Shown: positions 46,660 through 56,570 of the stretch, one piece after another
Layout: every line of letters starts with the position of its first letter
Position numbering within the stretch: the stretch's first letter is position 1
Assembly (NCBI GenBank): GCA_948474755.1
Contig: CAOLHI010001296.1
Coordinates: 186,001-250,000 of the forward strand
Source of the DNA: Ctenosaura bakeri
Lineage: Eukaryota > Chordata > Lepidosauria > Squamata > Iguanidae
Direction of reading: 5' to 3'
Length of the DNA stretch: 64,000 nucleotides
The notes under the pieces: generated by a model
What the model was told of the DNA's origin: nothing
Seen by the model: only the letters and a program-made list of their open reading frames with translations
The model's database searches: none
Made by a program: the position numbers and the translations under genes

Positions 46660-47062
46660 ATACAAGCAAGAAATGCCAGATGCTCAAGCTAGATTCAGAA
46701 AAGGTAGAAGCACTAGAGATCATATTGCAAACATATGATAGAAATCATGAAAAGATTTCTGAAAAAAAGTAGCTTATGCTTTGTATATTAGAACAAAGAT
46801 TTTGACTCTGTATGTCATGAAGAATTATGGATTGCTCTAAAAGAAGTGGGAATGTGACAACATTTGATTGTCCTGATGCATAACCTATCCTCTTGTTATA
46901 GATTATGCTCTGGACACTTTCAGGATAGACCACAGAGATTCATAATAATTTTTGATTGGCAAAGGGGATCAGAAAGGGCTGCATCTTATTACCCCATCTG
47001 CTTCATTTATATGCAGAACATATTGCATGGAAAGCAGGATTCCATTCAGAGCAAGGAAGCAT
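46660..47062 (+). pseudogene. BovB/RTE-like LINE reverse transcriptase fragment
   Basis: In shifting frames it reads 'RFRKGRSTRDHIANI', a decayed counterpart of the F/Y-x-D block, 'HEELWIALKEVGM' and 'IGKGDQKGLHLITPS' followed by 'ICRTYCM'. The order GFRKGR-T-D, LW..LKE.G, IGKG.RQG...SP, Y.EYIM matches the RTE/BovB reverse transcriptase. Many stops. Only about 400 bp of the domain remain. Subfamily is inferred from recalled motifs. Confidence 0.65.
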
Positions 47063-47134
47063 GAAAAAATAGTGGGGAAAGAGGAAGGTCACATTACAAG
47101 TGGATTGATGCAATCAATAAAGGCACTGAACTAC

Positions 47135-47312
47135 GGCCGTTTCCACACTACACTGTTATATCCTGTGGAATTCTGGGGTTTGTAGTTTACTGAGGCCAAA
47201 GAGCTCTCTGGCTGAGAATTCCAAATGCCCCTCCCTAAACTGCAAACCCCAGGATTCCAAGGACATTGAAAGTGGAATAATAGCACTATAACAGCGTAGT
47301 GCAGAAATGGCC
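47135..47312. repeat. Palindromic MITE, family A (copy 2)
   Basis: 178 bp, starts 'ggccgtttccacactacact' and ends 'cgtagtgcagaaatggcc'. Closely similar to the copy at 3.6 kb, including 'gaggccaaagagctctctgg'. Slightly shorter in its left arm, where the segment before 'atcctgtggaattctggg' is deleted. Confidence 0.8.
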
Positions 47313-47525
47313 TGAGTCTGCAAGACCTCAGCAAGAATAGCATCGGTTAGACATCATCATAAGTCAAAACTGCATTGCAGAGGATGATAACAATACAAAC
47401 TGCTTCCTCCTACTGTGACTATTCAATCTTCTTTATTGACAGCTTTAAAAGAAACTTATTTCATGCTGGGCTATACTGGAGGAGTTTAAATATTCCTCTT
47501 TTGAAGAATTACACTATATACAAAC

Positions 47526-47690
47526 CTTATGCTGCTCTAGCTTCCTGTGTATTATATTTGCTGTTTCCTCATGAGCTTGCTGGATGATGATTTCTTCTCT
47601 CAGAGAAGTCTCTGCCCTATAAAGCCAGGCACCAATAGTGCCCAGAGGAGCAGGAAGTGATTTATCAAGATGCAGGTGCCATTCAAATAG
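47526..47690 (-). CDS. SYNE1: SYNE1 exon e6: spectrin-repeat segment
   Basis: Encodes HLDKSLPAPLGTIGAWLYRA and then LREEIIIQQAHEETANIIHR. This is the conserved 'PAPLG...W' opening of a spectrin repeat that I use as the clearest SYNE1-specific signature. It is 165 nt in phase 0-0, with acceptor TTTTCCAG and donor CATAAG|GTTTGT. Confidence 0.96.
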
Positions 47691-48916
47691 CTGGAAAACA
47701 TCAAACAGTAAGACTGCTGATATTGTGCGTAGGCACAGCATTAAATGTTTGACTAGCACAAATAGAAATTTTGATATAAAACATTATTTATGAATATTCA
47801 GACAAAACGGTAGATGCATAACTAAGAACATTCAGGCAGTTAAAAGTCTGGTCTGTGTTTTCAATGTACAGTATTAAAAATTCAGTAAAATGTATGTAAA
47901 CCAGAATCAAGAAGCCTCAAATATACACTGGATGATATACCTCACCCTGCTCCATCAATAGTTCTGGCAGCCCCGCTCCCCTTTCTGCACTAATATCTCC
48001 AGGCTCTTCCAGTTCCAAGCTCTTTTGTTCTTCTGCCACCACCAAGTATGTCAAAGCACAATATCACATTCACGCCCATTTTCAGTCTTTCTCCACTTTC
48101 TCTATAGCTTATGCCTTTATAATAACTAGGTGCAGCAATGAACCATTGACAGGAAGGCTGTCTTGCCTTCTGACACAGAAAACATTTGAAGAAAAATTCT
48201 TAATAGTTACTTATGTTGATCCAGGAGAAGGTTTTAGGAAAAGATGGAAAAGTTTCTTAGGGGTGTGGTAATTCCCAGAGGCACCTAGCCATTGTGACAA
48301 CTGCGAGTCAGGGAGTTGTAGCTCAAAAGAATAACTTTTCCAAGTTCAGGCTTTAGAAGCAGGTAGCTGGTATTATGTGCTTGAATAATCTCAAGAATAT
48401 TCATGCCACATTTTAAAATTTCATACGCTAAAGTGCAAATTTTGTCTTTTTTAAAAAAAGCCTTTTAAAGCAAAAATCAAGAATAGATAAGACTAACAGG
48501 AGGGTGAGGTTCTCCAAGTTTACTTGGAAATACATGGGAATTCCAGAGATCCTTTGCTCAGAGGTTTACAGCAAGTAATGTATAGATTAACTCAGGATTG
48601 CCTAAATCCCTGTAGGATTAGAACTCTCTTTGACACTGTTCTCCATTGTTCTGTTTTATTTTTTTTCTCCTTCTGAAAGATCTATTAAAGCTTTGATGAA
48701 TCTGATGAGAACTAGAAAACATTGGTTGCAAGTTTTGAGCCATCTGCTTAGCTGGTTGACTAAAAGTAACTAATGGTTAAACATGCATATTTGCGCACGA
48801 AAATTAAAACTTACAAAATGTTTGATTTAATTTACACAGTACTAAAAACAGAAGGAAGATTATACAAGTCTTCACCTGTCCTAAAATTTCTTATGACTTT
48901 TTTTTAGTAAACTTAC
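47691..48916 (-). other. SYNE1 intron e5-e6 (1.2 kb)
   Basis: Nothing recognised. Confidence 0.7.
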
Positions 48917-49054
48917 CCGGGAAGTAACTCTATCCCATGCTTGCTTCACCAGGGCTTGATCAAGTGACAATTTGCCATCCTTCCTTAAAGACTGGATTGC
49001 AGCTTCAATTTGTTTCCTCTTTACTTCATATTGCACTCTGTAATACTTAAATGA
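48917..49054 (-). CDS. SYNE1: SYNE1 exon e5: spectrin-repeat segment
   Basis: Encodes SFKYYRVQYEVKRKQIEAAI and DGKLSLDQALVKQAWDRVTS. It is 138 nt, 46 codons in phase 0-0, with a TTTTTTTGCAG acceptor and a CCCGG|GTAAGT donor. The LSLDQALVKQ segment is nearly identical to what I recall for human nesprin-1. Confidence 0.95.
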
Positions 49055-49403
49055 CTGCAAAAAAATATGGATAAGAAAGTGTCAGATGTTGAAGAAAAGA
49101 AAAATTGAAAGATTATTTAAGACTTAGTCCTTCCCAGCCCAGAAAACAAATACAGATATAAGACATAGTAAGGAAGCAATACTCACCCACAAGAAAGACA
49201 AGAATTATTGCATTATACCAACAACACATATGTTACATGGGTACAATCACAACAGACCCTTTCTGTCATCCATGCTAAAAAGAGAAAAAAGTCATCTAGA
49301 AGCAGCAAGGTTACAGGGCTAGGGCCAATACTTAAAATCTTTGGTATATCCTAGAACCCTGTACCTGGGCAGATCACTTTATAGACAAAATGTGATATTA
49401 TAC
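49055..49403 (-). other. SYNE1 intron e4-e5 (0.35 kb)
   Basis: Short intron with nothing recognised. Confidence 0.75.
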
Positions 49404-49511
49404 CTGGTATTTTTCTTGCAAGCTTGCCTCCATCATTTGTGCTCTTGTCAGGTCTCGTTCAAACTGTTCTACCCAAACTTTCAGGTCTCTTAGCATTATT
49501 CTGTCTTCTCT
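49404..49511 (-). CDS. SYNE1: SYNE1 exon e4: linker into first spectrin-like helix
   Basis: Encodes REDRIMLRDLKVWVEQFERD followed by LTRAQMMEASLQEKYQ, the amphipathic start of the first spectrin-repeat region. The 108 nt are 36 codons in phase 0-0. The donor is CCAG|GTATAA. The acceptor is ATCACAG; a second AG two bases downstream leaves a small ambiguity, and the chosen site keeps the RED start. Confidence 0.92.
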
Positions 49512-49710
49512 CTGTGATAAGTATAAAAACACCCCCAATCAAAAACTGCATCATATTTAAGATGTAATATTGTGTTACCAATATAAGAAAATACCAAGCA
49601 AGAACAGTTCCATTTATATTAAGTACACATTTGAGTCTCATATCCTCTTCCCCGCATCTAATACCTGTCTTATTAGGGTTTTATATAGGATAAGAAAGCA
49701 GACATTAGAA

Positions 49711-50123
49711 TAGAGGTGGGCAAAATGTGCCCTTTGGGCCACATGCCAATCATGGGCCATTTTTGTGGGCCCCAGAGCCCCCAAGGATTAGAAAACCTGT
49801 GTCCCCTGCAATGCCACCAAACCCTCTAGAGAACGGGAGGCATTTTCACCAGATATTGTGGGAGTGGCTGAGCCATTTTAGGCCCAGGAGAGGCTTTTGT
49901 TTTATTTATTGACTGTAAAGAAAGAAAGAAGTGAACAGGTACTTCCTGTTGTTAAAAAAGGCTTTTCCTGGACCTCAGATATCCTGGAGGCTCAAAAATG
50001 TGCCAAATATATTACCAATACCACCTACAGGGCATGTAGGACCATTTTGGGACCCCACATGCATGCAGGGGTATGCGGTGGTCCTCCACGATCTCCTAAG
50101 GAGACAATGTGACCCACTACCAT
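49711..50123. mobile_element. hAT-like non-autonomous element (copy 2)
   Basis: Left end 'tagaggtgggcaaaatgtgc'; right end contains 'acaatgtgacccactacc', roughly the inverted complement. The body has 'gggccatttttgtgggcccc'. Same layout as the 13.9-kb element. Confidence 0.55.
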
Positions 50124-50767
50124 CTGACAGTTGTCAACCTGTTTTAGACCATTCATTTTGACTGCAAAGTCCATCAGCTGCTGTATTGTGAAGCTTTGTT
50201 TTAAAGGCTAAAAATCGCATATGGAATGCTGTTCCAGGAAAGCAGATCAGAGATGTCCAATTACAGTTCCTTCAAAATATCAATACAAGCCTCCTGTCAG
50301 ATATTTCAGTGATGTCATTGGACAAGCATCTTGGATGTCTTGTGACACAGTGTTGGAAATTTAGGAGGATGGGAGGTTTATCCACTTGATCTGTGTAGAT
50401 CCACTGATACAAACGTTTCCCCTGACACAAAATACTGTTAGGACAAAATGTATAGATTCACATACCTGAAGATTTGTCACACTGGTGGGTATAATTTGCA
50501 TGTGGAAGGGGGAAGGGACAACCTCAACCCATATCCATGACTAGTGATGGCTGGTGACCCCAGAGCAAGTGGTTCAACAAATCTGTTCTGGGTCTTAGCC
50601 TGACATTTAAAGGAGCTTTGAAAGGCACTGAACCCTAACCTCCTAACAGGTTCAGCACCTGGAATAGCTCCTTTAAACTTCAGACTAAAACCGAGAGTAG
50701 TCTTATTGCTCCACTGGCCTCAGAGCCAGCTGGCTTCAATACCCATGGCTGATTTCAGTTAGCTGTT

Positions 50768-50800
50768 CCCTTCCCCTCCCCTTCCCTGCCCCCTTCCCCT
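50768..50800 (-). promoter_or_regulatory. G-quadruplex motif in SYNE1 pre-mRNA sense
   Basis: The plus strand is almost pure C with single or double T spacers. On the transcribed-sense (minus) strand this gives six runs of three to five G with 1-2-nt loops, a very strong G4 pattern. Followed on the plus strand by A9. Confidence 0.8.
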
Positions 50801-51779
50801 GAAAAAAAAATACTAGGAGGTACATTTAGACATCTTCAATGCTATATTTAATCTGGTGCAACAGCAATCATTGTTGCTCCAGTTGCACAGCATGTCATCT
50901 GCATATATGGAGTTCTAGGTTCAACCACGTGTACCTACAAACTGTGACTGAAGTGCTTACTGAGAACTTTTGCCTGAGACCTTCATGAGCAATAGTATAT
51001 AACAGAATGCTACAGGATGTAACATAGCGAATAGCCTGGACTGGCATAGACAGTGATATAACTTATAATAGGGTAACAAATTCTGATCACAATTTTAGAT
51101 GAAGCACATATACCACAATTAAAGGCTATTTAGCAGAAGGTCAATAGCTTTACAACAGAATTCACATGTAACATTTGCATATATTTTATATTTTTTCCAA
51201 AATAGTACTATAGACATATTTAATTATATGTAAACTCATGTATGAACTACCTGTCAGTGTTAACACTTAAGACATGACACAGGTTAGACATGCACTCAAC
51301 TATGGCAACTAGTCCCAACTAGAGTAAAGCCACTGAAACAATGGGAAATCAGTAAGTCAACACTTATGTAAGTTCCATTGATTCATGTGGTCTACTCTAA
51401 AAACTGGGTGTAGACTTCAATATATCTCTATATTTCTCTGTGCTGATCCGTTGTATATAAACTTATGAATGACTGAATTGTTGAATTCAGTAAAAACTGA
51501 ACGTCAAGAAGATGGATTATTTCATCATGTTGTGTACGCTCTTCTAGATTTATGTTTTGAAATTTGTTCATTTTTGTCAGTTGACAGTTTTGCCATGATG
51601 TGAAGCAATTGAAAACTTAACTGAATAAAACATTGGTTTTAAAGTATGAAAGTTTAATACCACAATAAAAAAGCCAAATTTATTAATTGATCAAGAGTCA
51701 GTTGGGTACAGAAACAATCTGGAAGCTTGCATCCAGCACCTATGGCTGTGCATAAGTCTTCTCTGTTGCTAGACCAATG

Positions 51780-51990
51780 ACACTTTCACACTACATCATT
51801 ATAGTTTTAACTGCCATGGTTCCAACTCATGGAATCCTGGGATTTGCAGTTTAGGGAGGGACGTATTGAGAATGCTCAGCCACAGAGTTCCAACACCTCA
51901 CCAAACTACAGACTCCAGGACTCCATAGGATATTGCCAGGGAACATAAAGTACCCTCGGAATGGCTACACAATAACTGAATGTAGTAGAA
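51780..51990. repeat. Palindromic MITE, family A relative (diverged)
   Basis: 'cactttcacactacatcatt', 'ctgggatttgcagtttaggg' and 'ctccataggat' match the family layout seen at 14.6 kb. The right arm has decayed. Confidence 0.6.
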
Positions 51991-52007
51991 TTGTAGTGAA
52001 GGCTTCC

Positions 52008-52167
52008 ATGTCAGTGGGGTAGTGAATCCACTCTGGGATTCTTTCTGAACTTTAAAGGAGCTATCCAAGATGGAAAACCTATTTAGTAGGAAGAGCTGCC
52101 ACCATTCTGGATAGCAACTTTAGACTGCAGACTAAAATCAGGAGTGAATTCACCATTTCACTGACAT
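52008..52167. repeat. Small MITE, family B
   Basis: 160 bp with inverted ends: left 'atgtcagtggggtagtgaat', right the complement of 'atgtcagtgaaatggtgaat'. The inner 'actttaaaggagctatcc' and 'agactgcagactaaaatcag' blocks recur near 13.4 and 50.6 kb. Confidence 0.65.
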
Positions 52168-52881
52168 AGTTGACAATCAAAGCATCTTAAAGAAAATTGT
52201 TATGTAATTAGTTTTAGAAAAGTAATTCCTTTCTGCAAATGTTAAAAATTTAAATAATTCATCACACTGTTTACTATTAATTAATTTTGATTATGCCTTA
52301 GTTTTCATTACTTTTGAAGGAGGGAGAACTTTGAAAACTTCTGCTCAAAACTTCTGCTCAAAATGATTAAATTCACCCAACATACCATGAACTGAAGTAA
52401 CTAAACAAACTAAAGAACAAATGTGAAAACATTACATGTATAATGACATTATTCTTAATAGTTGCATTTCTTTTCAAAGTAATGTCATTATGACCCTGTT
52501 ATAAAAACAGTGGAATAAGTTATAGGTTGGGACTTTACTTGTAATCTATATTCGCCAAGCTCTGTTAGCAATGGTTAGTTAGTTCCCATCTTTAACAGTT
52601 CCTATGGACTACTGAAATAAACTCTACATGGATTGTCTTTAAAGATTGTTGCATTATTATACTCTACATTAAAGTGAATGATTTATTACATTTAAGTAGA
52701 ACTAAAGCATGTCAATATTTGTTGACATGCTCTGTCTCACTAATATATGTGGAAGATAGGTACCGATATGTACTATTTACAATGAAGATAAAATGGAAAA
52801 GGGGAGAAAACTAGATGAGATGGTTAATATGCAGCAATGCCAACTAATAAGTTAATGCAAATCCATGTTTGTTTCCCTTAC

Positions 52882-52932
52882 CTTGTATTTAGGTTTAAAA
52901 AGAGCAAAAGATGAAACTGCTTGACGTGGCTC
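52882..52932 (-). CDS. SYNE1: SYNE1 exon e3: 17-codon micro-exon in the CH2-spectrin linker
   Basis: A 51-nt phase 0-0 exon between TGCTAG and GTAAGG. It encodes EPRQAVSSFALFKPKYK. As I recall, the human exon at this place also has 17 codons and ends in a similar SFA...K pattern. Length, position and phase support it more than sequence identity does. It is the only exon inside more than 13 kb of intron, and skipping it would keep the frame, so it could be alternatively spliced. Confidence 0.75.
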
Positions 52933-53557
52933 CTAGCAGTATGAAGAAAATGGATAGCAGGAGGGGCAAAAGGAGCAAATAACAAAATGAAAAAATAAAG
53001 AACAGCAAAGAAAGAGAAATGTATTGAGAAATGTAGGTACAAAGGAGTTTGAGGATTAGAGATGCTTCACTTTTCCCATTCTTAATCCCACTGCATTATT
53101 TGTCTTTTCCAAGACTATTACCAGAAAATACCCCTTTCACTCAATTTGCACATGCATTTGTTAATGGGAACTCCCCCTCAAATTCTCCAGATCGTATCCT
53201 CTTTCCTGTTGGATCCACACAGAGCTCTAGAAACTTATAAAATGGAAGACTCAGGATTCTGGATTCTTCTTGAACAAGAGTTTTCAGATACGTCAGTGCT
53301 AAGCTTAACTGGGATGCTACCGATTGGGAGCCATGAAACCCAGGGAGGCAGTGGCAGGTCAAAGGCTGAGCAGGGCAGCACATTCCCCTGAAATGATTGG
53401 ACAGATGCCATTCCCCTTGCTCTGTCCAATAGCTGCCCATGTATTGAAGTAGGTACAAAGTTTTAGGAAAGAATAGGAACTTAAAGCAAATGGTGCTTTC
53501 TTCAACAGTCAAGATTTGAGATGCCTTTTACTAGCTAGAGCCTTACATTTTTGTATG

Positions 53558-53771
53558 TCGTTGTTGCTGTTCTTGTTCTTGTTGTTGTTGTTGTGTGCCT
53601 TCAAGTCATTTCCAATTTATGGTGACCCTAAGGCAAACCTTTCATGGGGTTTTCTGGGGCTGTGTGTGTGACATACCCAAAGTCACCCAGTGGGTTTCCA
53701 TGACCAAATGGGAAACCCTGGTCTCCAGGGCTGTAGTCCAGTGATCAAACCACTAGGCTATGCTAGCTCTC
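53558..53771 (-). mobile_element. tRNA-derived SINE
   Basis: Minus-strand copy of the same (CAA)-tailed family as at 36.7 kb. On the plus strand it reads (GTT)n tail, 'gtgtgccttcaagtcatttc', 'agtcacccagtgggtttcca', 'aaaccctggtctccaggg', and closes with the complement of the 5' end, 'ctagctctc'. Confidence 0.88.
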
Positions 53772-54183
53772 TAGGATAGTAGAAATGGCAGCAACTTTTT
53801 TCCTTCCTCGTATCAATGAGATTTCAGGTTAAAATTACCTGTTCCATGTGAATTCCAATCCAGGGGAAAATTCTACAGGTAGAAACATTTAGTACCTACC
53901 GTCACCACACTTTGAGACTTTCAGATAACTGCTCATATCCACTAACAGAACAACTGGAGACATTTTTTTTTAAACCTCACTTTTTAACACCTCTTATTGT
54001 TATCTATTTAGTAAATCTTGTCCAAGGACACTAATGTTCTGCTAGCCAATGAAAATGAAACAAAAATAGTCTCATGCAAAATACTATGAAAACAGGAAAT
54101 TAAAACATCATAAAATAGTCAGTGGTAAAAAATATAATAGAAGATGCCCTCTAAAGCATACAGTCAGAATCACTTAAAGTCAT

Positions 54184-54210
54184 TTTTCTAATACGTTCAT
54201 GGTTCATGGA
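54184..54210 (+). repeat. Left flanking direct repeat of the DIRS element
   Basis: 'ttttctaatacgttcatggt' plus 'tcatgga', ending exactly where the element's left terminus begins. Near-identical (first 25 bp with two differences) to 60,721-60,747. The upstream 'tca' also matches the right side, extending the similarity to 27 of 29. Confidence 0.85.
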
Positions 54211-54340
54211 TCTCGGGATGGCATGGAGGAGAAATCCACAACATTTGGGTTTCATCCCCGCATGCCAACCGGAACCAGCAGAAGTCAACATTCTTTTTCT
54301 GTTATAAACATTAGGACTCTCCCTCCTCTGACAGTTTTGT
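54211..54340 (+). repeat. DIRS left inverted terminal repeat
   Basis: About 130 bp from 'tctcgggatggcatggagg' to 'gacagttttg'. Its complement is at 60,562-60,689, with strong matches such as 'attctttttctgttataaac' and 'gggtttcatcccc'. It lacks the outer 31 bp present on the right copy; unequal ITRs are normal for DIRS. Confidence 0.9.
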
Positions 54341-54416
54341 TTCCTGTCAAGCGAACCGGACACTATCATCCCTTTTCTGACAGTTAGGTGTAGCGATAGT
54401 GGTTAGTAGAGGAGAA

Positions 54417-56570
54417 ATGGAGAAAAAAAAATCAAAGGCAGTAGATTTACAAAAAGGAATATGGTCCCAGATGCCCACCACTCCGCAAGGCTCTGAGGAG
54501 ACAAAAAACAGAGAGTGCTAAAAGTGGTTCACCTCAGGGGCCAGAACACTGTGCTCCTGAGTCTAAGATGAAAGATAAAAATAAAATAAAAAACTCCCAG
54601 ATGGCTGATCCACGTGTCTCTGGTGAGGAAAAAAGAGAAGAGCTCAGAAAGTTGTTTCCTCTAGCGATAGTGATATAGAAGAGGTACACAATACGACTAA
54701 TATTAAACAAAAAGAAAAACTTGATAGCAATTTTGGAAAGATGGTGAGTGTTGACCAGAAGGTTATGATTAAAGGTAAAAAAAAGATACCTCGAAGAAGT
54801 CAAACGGGCTGGAACCAAGGCAGCTAAAGCAGGTAAGGCAGAGCTGAAATTAAAAACTGTAGCTTCGGGCCTCCATCTTGAATCCTGTGATTTGGAGCAG
54901 TTGGGAGGGGCTCGAGGAGAGCATCCCTCAGAATCTGGAATATGTGCAGAAAGCCTGACTCAACGCCCAGATGTTAGAGAAGGAGCGGAGTCAGAGCGAG
55001 CCTCAAAGCAGCAAGGATTGTTTTCTCCACAGCACGTTCATCCTCTGTTAATGGCCGCAGTTTCTCCACCTTAGGCCCCCACCTTTCCTATATGCCCAAG
55101 GAGCAGAGATGCCAATGTGGGCTGATATGGGTATCCTGCTTCAAACGTAGAAGGCTGGACACCAGAAAGTATGAGTTATTTCAAACATATGTTCGAAGGA
55201 TCACAGCGACTGCAAATCAGAGGTGGTGAAGATCGGTTGTACATGTTTAGAGAAGCTAGACAATGTCTGGAGTTTGCTAATTTTTCTAATGCGTATACAG
55301 CTAATGTGAACGAAATACAGAGTATGGTTAAGCAAGCAGTGTCAAGTGAATTTAATTCAATAATGACTGCAATAAAAGCACAATTTAATGAATGGGAAAA
55401 ATAGTTTCTCCAAGTGGTGAAGTTAATGTGCATGGAACCACGGAGAAGTGTCAGAAAAAGTGGACATGTACACAGAGGAAGTAAGACAATGTGGTAAAAG
55501 AATGAGAGAACATCTAACAGAGGAAGTGAAAGCATATGGGATTAAGGCAAAGTAGATTGGAGGTATACTCTGAAGATCAGGTAGAAGAGGAAGATGGAAA
55601 GAAGAAGAGGTCCAGTAAGAAAAAACATATGAATACAGAGGAAGATATAGTTGATATGAAACAGGAGGAGTTGATGGAATAAGAGAGAGAGATTTCTGAG
55701 GATTCATCTGAAGATGGGGTCTATGAAATGGAGTCATATTGTTTGCTTCCAACTGAGAGTTTCATAAGTATTTTAAAAAGAGTTATACGTGTGTGAGGTT
55801 TGCAAGCTAGCATGGTTAAGGATAATAGTGAAGGAAAGGAGGATAAGGAAAAAAGAGTGGCATCAGTTATAAGAAACACGGAATGCCAGTGAACTGACAT
55901 TCCTCTACCAGATATGTTCAAAGATTTAATTCAGACAGAGTGAGAAACTTCCTTGAATACTCATAGAATGCAGACATATGTGAATAAACTTTATTTTTTT
56001 GACAAAAAGGAATTAGAATTCCTTACAATTCCTTTGGTGGATGGTCTGATAGTGGGCCTTATTTCAGGAGCTTTGGTTCCTAAGGAGCGTGATATGGCCT
56101 TGAAGGATGCAGATGAGAACAGAGCAGACTCTGTATTAAAAAAGGCTCATGAGAGTTCAGCAATAGGTATCAGAGCTTCAATAGCTGCATCTATGTTTGC
56201 AAGAGCAGCAGTTCTTTGGATGCAGGAAATTATGGAATGTGAGGAATTGCAGTCTAGATCTTGTTCTAAGGTGCTGGATAGGGTTAATAAAATGTTGGAA
56301 TTTGTGCCAGTTATGGCACGTAATGCCAGTTATGTTTCTGTAGGATTTGTGGCCAGAAACATAAATGCATTAACAGTGGCAAGGATATCTTTGTGGTTGC
56401 ATCATTGGGATGCAGACCAGAAGTCAAGAAATAATTTAGCATTTGTTGCTTTCAGAGGGGAACTGCTTTTTGGAACTCATGCGTTGGATAAGGTATTAAT
56501 TAAGGGTAAAGAGAAAAAACAAGTGATGCCAACCTTGCAGAAGAAAAAGGTGGAAAGGAAGCCTTTTTGA
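54417..56570 (+). pseudogene. DIRS gag-like ORF1 relic
   Basis: Opens at ATG 54,417 (MEKKKSKAVDLQKGIW) in a lysine- and glutamate-rich region broken by many stops. The conserved part is near 55,953-56,570: 'LKDADENRADSVLKKAHESS' and 'ASIAASMFARAAVLWMQEIM'. This matches the 'LKD...ADR..D..LK+A....A...RPA.A....AR....W' block common in vertebrate DIRS gag-like proteins, as I recall it. The start is chosen from the first good ATG after the ITR. Confidence 0.7.

Larger units (their letters stand above)
40041..47525 (-). other. SYNE1 intron e6-e7 (7.5 kb)
   Basis: Contains a tetranucleotide microsatellite, a CpG-rich block, an L1 3' fragment, a BovB-like fragment and a MITE, listed separately. The stretches 42.3-44.6 and 40.45-41.4 kb show nothing I recognise beyond poly-T at 42,128 and short A-runs. 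Confidence 0.7.
49512..52881 (-). other. SYNE1 intron e3-e4 (3.4 kb)
   Basis: Made up in part of non-autonomous DNA transposons (49.7, 51.8 and 52.0 kb; probably also 50.53-50.76 kb, which shares 'ctcctttaaacttcagacta' with the 52.0-kb element). A G-quadruplex motif lies at 50,768-50,800. The rest is AT-rich and unremarkable. Confidence 0.65.
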
